This document shows, piece by piece, positions 40,425 to 45,695 of a stretch of DNA of 45,695 nt. A program made the position numbers and the translations under genes. This stretch comes from Thermomicrobiales bacterium (lineage in GTDB: Bacteria; Chloroflexota; Chloroflexia; Thermomicrobiales; UBA6265), in assembly GCA_020853615.1 (NCBI GenBank), contig JADYYO010000027.1:1-45695 (forward strand), given 5' to 3'. The stretch's first letter is position 1; every line of letters begins with the position of its first letter. The notes beneath the pieces are model-generated. The model was not told the origin of the DNA. It saw only the letters and a list, made by a program, of their open reading frames with translations, and made no database searches.

Positions 40425-40936
40425 AGGCGATGGTCCCAGTGGCGCGTAAAGAGCGTGTCATGCTGAACGAAGCGAAGGATCCCGGCTCCCCGCAACGGCG
40501 TTTCGGGCGACGCGAGATGCTTCGCTCCGCTCAGCATGACACGGGGCGGGGGCGCGGCCGGTCGCTGGCGCGGCCCCGGCGCGGGCAGGCCATTGTCGAG
40601 ACGGCGCTGGTGCTGCCGATCTTCCTTCTCGTCGTCTTCGGCCTCTTCGACCTCGGGCGTGTCGTCTTTCTCAAGGTCGAGCTGGAGAACGCGGTCCGCG
40701 AGGGGGCGCGGGCGGGGATGGTGATGGCGACGCTCGATCAGGCCGCGGTGCGAACCATCGTGGCGAGACAACCCGGCCTCGCAAGCGCGACCGTCACGCC
40801 AGCCTGCAATCCCAGCCCCTGCAAGTACGGATCGAAGCTCACCGTCGCCGCGACGCTGCCCGTGACGCTCGTCGCGGGGGTGCTCCCCGTGCCTACGTTG
40901 ACGCTCAGCGCGTCGGCCTCGGTCTGGCTCGACTAG
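40421..40936 (+). CDS. TadE-like pilus protein with repeat-derived N-terminus
   Basis: The 171-residue protein has the TadE-like core GQAIVETALVLPIFLLVVFG then LFDLGRVVFLKVELENAVRE, a membrane helix followed by an external domain with a Cys pair (PACNPSPCKYG). The first ~50 residues are unusual: residues ~11-40 (ERVMLNEAKDPGSPQRRFGR) are the translation of a GTGTCATCCTGAG-family repeat. GTG 40421 overlaps the peptidase stop (GTGA) and is therefore taken as the start; ATGs inside the repeat are alternatives. Its role in pilus assembly is by family and operon position. Confidence 0.8.
   Translation: MKAMVPVARKERVMLNEAKDPGSPQRRFGRREMLRSAQHDTGRGRGRSLARPRRGQAIVETALVLPIFLLVVFGLFDLGRVVFLKVELENAVREGARAGMVMATLDQAAVRTIVARQPGLASATVTPACNPSPCKYGSKLTVAATLPVTLVAGVLPVPTLTLSASASVWLD
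40453..40543. repeat. Palindromic element, GTGTCATCCTGAG family, copy 5 (inside tadE-like gene)
   Basis: Left CGTGTCATGCTGAACGAAGC and right GCTTCGCTCCGCTCAGCATG then ACACG are inverse complements with the usual ~40-base middle (AAGGATCCCGGCTCC, CGCGAGATG). Unlike the other copies it sits within a reading frame. Confidence 0.85.
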
Positions 40937-40938
40937 CG

Positions 40939-41418
40939 ATGCTCCGGCCAGTGGCCTCGCGGCTTTCACGATCCAGCGGCCGTCTCGCTGCCGGCATGCG
41001 CCATCCCACGCGCGGGCAGGCGACGCTCGAGTTCGCCCTGGTCCTCCCCGCCATGCTCCTGATCGTCATCGGCGCGGTCGATGCCGGGCGCGTCTTCTTC
41101 GATTACGTCGGCCTGCGCAATGCGGCGATGGAGGGTGCCATCTACGGAGCGCGCAACGTGAATGCGACGACGGCGGATATCAAGGTGCGCGTAAAGGAGC
41201 ACTTCCCGGCGAGCGCGCGCCCCGCAGATGGCGCTATCGTCGTGGACTACCTCCCCAATGTCGCAACGTGCACGACTCCCGGCGGGGAGGCGTTCGTCAC
41301 GGTCAGGGTCACGAAGGAATTCCGGCCGATCTCGCTGCAACTGCTGCGGTTCCTGGGGCCGGGCACGAACTGGGTCTTCACCGTCCAGCCCACGGCGAAG
41401 GCGAGGTGCATGACATGA
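40939..41418 (+). CDS. TadE-like pilus assembly protein
   Basis: The 159-residue protein has the core RGQATLEFALVLPAMLLIVI then GAVDAGRVFFDYVGLRNAAM, the TadE hallmark (Glu at position +5, single helix). The external part contains TTADIKVRVKEHFPASARPA and one central Cys. ATG 40939 begins two bases after the preceding stop. It is a minor pilin-like component of the Tad system; its stop codon overlaps the TadG-like start (ATGA). Confidence 0.85.
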   Translation: MLRPVASRLSRSSGRLAAGMRHPTRGQATLEFALVLPAMLLIVIGAVDAGRVFFDYVGLRNAAMEGAIYGARNVNATTADIKVRVKEHFPASARPADGAIVVDYLPNVATCTTPGGEAFVTVRVTKEFRPISLQLLRFLGPGTNWVFTVQPTAKARCMT

Positions 41419-42470
41419 TCCGCCGCTTCCGGAACCGACTTACAAGCCTATCCAGGGGTCGCGCTCTCGGCCGGCCTCGCCGGGGCCAGGCGACGATCAT
41501 GTTCGCCCTGCTTGCCGTTCCGATGATCGGCATGCTCGGCCTCGCCGTCGATGGCGGCGTCTATCTCTACGCCCGGCGCACCGCGCAGGCAGCGGCAGAC
41601 GCGGCGGCGCTGGCCGGGGCGCGGCAGTTGTCGAAGTCGACCAACGCGGCGCCGAAGCCGGCCCAGGCGGAGGTGACCGCCATTGCCGGTCAGAATGGGC
41701 AGGGGAGCATCGCCCCGACCGTCCTCGAATGCCGGTACATCGACCAGACCGGGGGATTCGTCTCGCCGGGACCGTCCTGCGGGAGCAGCCCTCCGGCCAA
41801 TGCCAGCGGGGTCTTCGTCAAGACGACCGTCACCGTGCGAACCTTCTTCATCCCGGTCCTTCCGGGTGGCCCCTCGTCATCGACGACGACCGCGTCGGCG
41901 AAAGCCCTCGTGCAGCGCTCTGGCGGCATCCCGGCGGATGCGCCCTTCATCGTCTGCGGCAACACGGCGAAGACGACCGACGGCACGCTGCTGCCGATTG
42001 TCGAGAGCATCTCCCCCTTCAAGCTCAAGCAATCCTCCATCGGGCAGACCTTCGTCATCCACGACTCCAACCTCGGCGAGGCCGACTGCAACGCGCAGGG
42101 GAACAGTTTCAAGGGGCTGGCCGATCAGGGGGAGAACGACGGCCGCGACGTCCCCGGCTGGCTGCGGTACGACAACGGAACGAAAGCCGGCCCGACGCGG
42201 GCTCAGGTCGATGGCCCTGACGGCTGCGCGCCGAACACGCCGCCCCCCTACAAGTGCGTGATGCTCCTGCCGCTGGCGACCGACACGCCCAAGCCGACCA
42301 AGCAGCCGCCCGAGATCTACGTCTACGGCTTCGCCGCCTTCGAGGTGACGCAGAAGGATTCGAACACGCACCTCGGCAAGCTGCTCGGCCCGTACATTGT
42401 CTCCGGCCCTGGGGGCGAGGGGTGGACGCAGGGCGACGGCGGCGTGGTGACGGTCCGGCTGGCGGGGTGA
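41415..42470 (+). CDS. TadG-like pilus protein
   Basis: The 351-residue protein has an N-terminal TadE/TadG segment (RRGQATIMFALLAVPMIGML, then GLAVDGGVYLYARRTAQAAA and DAAALAGARQL), typical for putative pilus-associated Tad proteins. A large external domain with several Cys (LECRYIDQTG, GPSCGSS, IVCGNTA, EADCNAQ, DGCAPN, YKCVMLL) follows. No von Willebrand motif is evident, so it is a shorter TadG variant. It is translated from ATG 41415, overlapping the tadE stop. The next gene is separated by a repeat-filled 331-base gap. Confidence 0.8.
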   Translation: MIRRFRNRLTSLSRGRALGRPRRGQATIMFALLAVPMIGMLGLAVDGGVYLYARRTAQAAADAAALAGARQLSKSTNAAPKPAQAEVTAIAGQNGQGSIAPTVLECRYIDQTGGFVSPGPSCGSSPPANASGVFVKTTVTVRTFFIPVLPGGPSSSTTTASAKALVQRSGGIPADAPFIVCGNTAKTTDGTLLPIVESISPFKLKQSSIGQTFVIHDSNLGEADCNAQGNSFKGLADQGENDGRDVPGWLRYDNGTKAGPTRAQVDGPDGCAPNTPPPYKCVMLLPLATDTPKPTKQPPEIYVYGFAAFEVTQKDSNTHLGKLLGPYIVSGPGGEGWTQGDGGVVTVRLAG

Positions 42471-42511
42471 GGGGGAGGATGGCGCGAATGGAGAGCCGTG
42501 AAGTCCGAAAA

Positions 42512-42723
42512 CCCTCACCCCCGGCCCCTCTCCCACCGCAGTGGGAGAGGGGAGCGTTGCCCCCGGCATTCCCGACGGAAGCGAAGCTTGTGTCCCCATA
42601 CGGTGAAGAAGGGTTCGGTTTCCTGAGCCGAGGCGGCGCAATTGTCAAATCATCTCGCGAAAGCCCTCCCCTCTCCCACCGGAGTGGGCCGGGTACCCTC
42701 TGGGTGGCGGCCGGGGGTGAGGG
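42512..42723. repeat. MITE-like element, CCCTCACCCCC family, copy B (full length)
   Basis: The left arm (42512-42555) CCCTCACCCCCGGCCCCTCT then CCCACCGCAGTGGGAGAGGG and the right arm (42664-42723) ending GGTGGCGGCCGGGGGTGAGG plus G are inverse complements. The core is about 110 bases. It lies in the gap between tadG and cpaB within the pilus operon. Confidence 0.8.
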
Positions 42724-42801
42724 CTCACACCGAACACTACCACCCCCAATCCCAACCACGACCTCCAGAACCACCGAAAAAACCGTAAGAGGTGAACCAT
42801 C

Positions 42802-44460
42802 ATGACCGCCCGCCGCGGCCGCCGCGTCATCCTCCTCGCTCTCCTCCTCGCCAGCGCCGCGGCCTTTCTGGCCTACGCCATCCTCGCCGCCCGGCCGCAG
42901 GCCGTGCCGGAGCCGGTCGAGGCTGCCGCGCCCGCCGGCGAGCCGGTCCTGATCGCCGCGCGGGCGATCGCCGAGGGGGAGGTCCTGACCGCCGCCGATA
43001 TCGAGGTCGCCTATGTCGCCGCCGAGACGAAGGCACCGCGCGTCCTGACCGAGTCGGCGCAGGCGATCGGCGATATGGCGCTGGTCGCCATCCCGAAAGG
43101 GGAGCAGATCCTCGCCAGCTCGGTCGGGAATGCCACGGCCGACGCCGCGCCGCGCACCTTCGCGGGCGATGTGCCGGTCGGCATGCGCGCCGTGGCGATC
43201 GCGTTGGAGGAGACGGTCGGCGCCGGCGGCCTGGTGCAACCGGGCGACCGCGTCGACGTCATCGCCTCCTACCAGTTGAAGCCGATCCGCCCGGCGGCGA
43301 CGGTCGAAGAGGCGCTCGGCATGACCGGCCGCAAGCCGTCGAGCAACGAGAGCACGGAGAGCGAAAAAACGGGGGATGCCTCGGACGCGCAGTCGTCCGA
43401 CGACGACGATTTCCCCGTCGCCGAGCTGCTGGTGCAGGATGTCGAGGTCCTCGCCATCGGCCAGCAACTGACGACGACGGCCGAGCCGCCCCCGGCAGCG
43501 ACGACGGAGGATGGCGCCGATGCGGCGACGGAGGCGACCGGCCCCGCGCCCCGCCCCGATGCCGCCAGCGTCACGCTGCTGGTCGATCCATCGCAGGCGC
43601 TGCGGCTGCTGCTGGCGGTGCAGGCCGACGGCACCTTCCGCCTGCTGCTGCGCTCTCCCGGCGACACCACCACCACCGAGCTGCCGCCGGCGCTGATCAC
43701 CAACGGCGCGATCCAGATGCCGCCGTTCGACCTCGTCGGCGCCAACCTGGCCGCGAAGGATCTGGTCGTCACCAACGCCCGCTTCCGCCAGAGCTCGGTG
43801 CCGGCCGGGGGGATGATCGAGTTCGAGGCGACCGTCCGCAACGTCTCGTCGCGGGTCATCCCGGCCGGGCGGGGCGGCGCGGGGCCGGGGTACGAGTATC
43901 ACGCCGGGCAGACGTGGCGCACCCTCGCCGACGTCGCCCCGCCGGGCGTCTACAGCCTCGGCGTCACCGCCGAGGGCGCGCAGGACCCGGCCTACCCCTG
44001 GCGCTGGGATCTCGGCCAGGACCTGGCCCCGGGCGAGGCGACGACGATCACCGGCGGCATCCAGGCGCCGAACGCCGCGGGCGTGCAGCGCTGGTGGTTC
44101 GGCACCCTGCTGCAGCCGGGCACGGTGCAGGATGACGGCGTCGCCTCGACGCGGATCACTATCGAGCCGGCCGCATCGGTCGTCGTCGTCGCCTCGGCGA
44201 TCGACATTCGGGAATCGCCCTGGCCGAGCGCGGCGAGCGTGGTGAAGGCGCCGCGCGGCACGAAGGCCGACGTCCTCCAGTACCGGGACGGCTGGTTCGA
44301 GGTTCGCGTCGATGGGCGCGATGGCTGGGTTGTCGAGTCGGCGGTGGTCAACGCGCTCCTGCCGGAGGCGGCCACGGCTCTGAAGGCAGCGCCGGCGATG
44401 CCGGCCGCGACTCCGATCGCCGGGGCGACGCCGATTGCGGAGAAGAGCTCTGATGAGTAA
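42802..44460 (+). CDS. cpaB: Flp pilus assembly protein CpaB (SAF domain) with C-terminal SH3 domain
   Basis: The 552-residue protein has an N-terminal membrane helix (RVILLALLLASAAAFLAYAI), then a SAF-type domain (LIAARAIAEGEVLTAADIEV, then VPVGMRAVAIALEETVGAGG and LVQPGDRVDVIAS), the CpaB/RcpC signature. A Glu/Ser/Asp-rich linker (~175-200) and a beta domain follow. The end (~470-515) is an SH3-like domain (VVVASAIDIRESPWPSAASV, DGWFEVRVDGRDGWVVESAV), which is longer than typical CpaB and may bind wall. ATG 42802 follows AGGTG. Its stop overlaps the cpaE start by eight bases. Confidence 0.85.
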   Translation: MTARRGRRVILLALLLASAAAFLAYAILAARPQAVPEPVEAAAPAGEPVLIAARAIAEGEVLTAADIEVAYVAAETKAPRVLTESAQAIGDMALVAIPKGEQILASSVGNATADAAPRTFAGDVPVGMRAVAIALEETVGAGGLVQPGDRVDVIASYQLKPIRPAATVEEALGMTGRKPSSNESTESEKTGDASDAQSSDDDDFPVAELLVQDVEVLAIGQQLTTTAEPPPAATTEDGADAATEATGPAPRPDAASVTLLVDPSQALRLLLAVQADGTFRLLLRSPGDTTTTELPPALITNGAIQMPPFDLVGANLAAKDLVVTNARFRQSSVPAGGMIEFEATVRNVSSRVIPAGRGGAGPGYEYHAGQTWRTLADVAPPGVYSLGVTAEGAQDPAYPWRWDLGQDLAPGEATTITGGIQAPNAAGVQRWWFGTLLQPGTVQDDGVASTRITIEPAASVVVVASAIDIRESPWPSAASVVKAPRGTKADVLQYRDGWFEVRVDGRDGWVVESAVVNALLPEAATALKAAPAMPAATPIAGATPIAEKSSDE

Positions 44461-45695
44461 TCACGCCACGATCAACATCCTGATCGTCGACGACAACGAG
44501 AAGACGCGCGCCCGGCTGATCGACCAGCTCCGCTTTCCCGACCTGCGCATCGTCGGTGAGAGCCCGTTCGGCGCGGCTGCCGCCTCCTGGGCCTCCCGGC
44601 TCGACGTCGACGTCGTCATCATCGCCATCGAGGAGCCGGTCGTGCGCGGGCTGCGCACGGTCGACATGCTGACCACTGGCGATGCCAGTTGGCCGATCGT
44701 CGCCGTCTCTACCCGCAACGACCGCGAGTCGATGCGCAAGGCGATGCTCGCCGGCGCGCGCGACTACGTCGTCCTCCCCTCTCCGGACGAGGAACTGCGC
44801 AAGGCGATCATCCGCGTCCACCAGCGGGAGCAGGAGCGGCGCAGCACGCCGGAAGGCCACTCGCGCGGCACGGCCTGCGGCACCATCGTCACCCTCTTTG
44901 GGGTCAAGGGGGGGATCGGCAAGACGACCGCCGCCGTCAACATCGCGGCCGGCATCGCCCGCGCCAGCGGCAACCACGTCGCGCTCGTCGATGCCGATAC
45001 GCAGTTCGGCGACTGCGCGGTGATGCTCGATCTCGTCCCGGAGCGGACCATCGTCGATGCGGCCGGGGAGGTCAACGCCGCCACGCCGCACCTGATCGAG
45101 CCGTACCTGACCGATCACGTCAGCCGCGTCTCCCTCCTCGCCGCGCCCGCCAGCCCGGCCGACGCCGAGGCAGTCACGCCGGAACTGGTCGGCCATGCGC
45201 TCAAGTCGCTGGCGGCGACGCATGATTTCGTCGTCGTCGACACCAGCCCGCGGATCGACGCCGTCACCGCGCTGGCGATCGACCTCTCGTCGCTCGTCCT
45301 CGTCCTCGTCACGCCGGAGGTCCCCTGCGTGCGCCGCACGCGGGCCGCGCTCGATCTGCTGGAGGCGGCCGGCTACTCGCGCGACAAGATCAAGCTCCTC
45401 CTCAACCGGGCGAGCAAGCGGGCCGAGGTGCCGAACGCCGACCTGGAGACGGCGCTCGGCTCCCCGATCTACGCCGAAATCCCGGACGACCGCGCCGTCG
45501 TCCGCTCGATCACGGCGGGCACGCCGGTGGTGATGGCCGACGCGAAGTCGGATGCCGGCCGCGCCTTTCTCGAGCTGGGGCGCAACCTCTCCGGCGTCTC
45601 CGGCCGGCAGCGCGGAGCCCGCCGCGGCTGGCCCTGGCGGCGAAGCCGCGACCTCGACGCCACGCCGGTCCCCGCGCCGCCGAACCCGGTCGAGA
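44453..45695 (+). CDS. cpaE: CpaE/TadZ-like pilus localisation ATPase (partial)
   Basis: This cytoplasmic ParA/MinD-type ATPase positions the Tad pilus machine. It runs off the window after ~414 codons. Residues 1-125 are a receiver-like domain (NILIVDDNEKTRARLIDQLR) in which the phosphorylatable Asp region reads DVVIIAIEEP, with Ala where the Asp should be: a pseudo-receiver, as in TadZ. The ATPase domain starts near 142 with deviant Walker A VKGGIGKTT (151-159) and has DADTQFGDCAVMLD and VVVDTSPRID. The ATG at 44453 overlaps the cpaB stop. A basic, Arg-rich linker follows the ATPase domain at the window edge. Confidence 0.9.
   Translation, partial: MSNHATINILIVDDNEKTRARLIDQLRFPDLRIVGESPFGAAAASWASRLDVDVVIIAIEEPVVRGLRTVDMLTTGDASWPIVAVSTRNDRESMRKAMLAGARDYVVLPSPDEELRKAIIRVHQREQERRSTPEGHSRGTACGTIVTLFGVKGGIGKTTAAVNIAAGIARASGNHVALVDADTQFGDCAVMLDLVPERTIVDAAGEVNAATPHLIEPYLTDHVSRVSLLAAPASPADAEAVTPELVGHALKSLAATHDFVVVDTSPRIDAVTALAIDLSSLVLVLVTPEVPCVRRTRAALDLLEAAGYSRDKIKLLLNRASKRAEVPNADLETALGSPIYAEIPDDRAVVRSITAGTPVVMADAKSDAGRAFLELGRNLSGVSGRQRGARRGWPWRRSRDLDATPVPAPPNPVE

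Noticed and set aside
41268-41414. N-terminal extension of the TadG-like frame
   Set aside because: It overlaps the upstream TadE-like gene in another frame; the ATGA overlap at 41415 gives a natural start.
1-45695. tRNA or rRNA genes
   Set aside because: No tRNA-like cloverleaf with T-loop GTTC-AA-C context and no rRNA conserved block was recognised on either strand.
1-45695. Prophage or integrated element
   Set aside because: No integrase, terminase, capsid, transposase or att-type repeat flanked by a tRNA was seen; the mobile signal is confined to short non-coding repeats.

Overview
The window is high-GC DNA with Shine-Dalgarno-led genes on both strands. It most resembles a member of the Thermomicrobia (Chloroflexi, Sphaerobacter/Nitrolancea-like). 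The reasons are exported proteins carrying 'AQDATP'-type linkers after the signal peptide, a TAT-exported cysteine-rich small protein, a class II-like NirK, and DUF2207/DUF2339/DUF2157-type membrane proteins. The lineage is inferred from style and not proven. No rRNA or tRNA gene was recognised.

Layout. 1-2.4 kb: a partial exported protein, a DUF1330-like protein with a probable frameshift, and a conserved hypothetical. 2.4-8.6 kb (minus): a sugar operon with a binding protein, RbsA-type ATPase, RbsC-type permease, L-rhamnose mutarotase and an arabinose/fucose-isomerase-like enzyme. 8.9-10.7 kb: three VOC-fold proteins and a DUF2283 protein. 10.8-16.5 kb: a decay zone (PIN toxin remnant, DUF2207, DUF2339, RDD and DUF2157-like fragments broken by stops and frameshifts) mixed with intact exported proteins, an L,D-transpeptidase and a three-repeat, 61-bp-period CRISPR-like array. 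16.7-25 kb: PlsC, a tandem helix-hairpin-helix TAT protein, a ferritin-VIT fusion, a TMEM175-type channel, two frameshifted genes, a CMD/cupin/deazaflavin group with an alcohol dehydrogenase stump, and TauE/DUF1634. 25.2-32.2 kb (plus): a nitrite/NO and heme cluster with nirK, an anchored cupredoxin, a cupin, two heme-copper-oxidase-like membrane proteins, a ScdA_N protein, a radical SAM enzyme and HemY. 32.3-39.3 kb: a cupin, a SoxC-like sulfite dehydrogenase with an odd cytochrome subunit, an orphan ParD-like antitoxin, TreY and a TAT DsrE-like protein. 39.6-45.7 kb: a Tad/Flp pilus operon (flp, prepilin peptidase, two TadE, TadG, CpaB, CpaE) running off the end.

The most striking non-gene signal is repeat DNA. 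There are three families of palindromic MITE-like elements (GTGTCATCCTGAG, CCCTCACCCCC and GTAGGGGCGACG). There are also several loci of degenerate heptanucleotide tandem repeats resembling cyanobacterial STRR sequences. Several of these lie inside, or form the ends of, reading frames (TreY, TadE, the RbsA-type ATPase). No transposase is present. Together with the decay zone this suggests active repeat spread and gene erosion, although indel sequencing error cannot be excluded for the single frameshifts.
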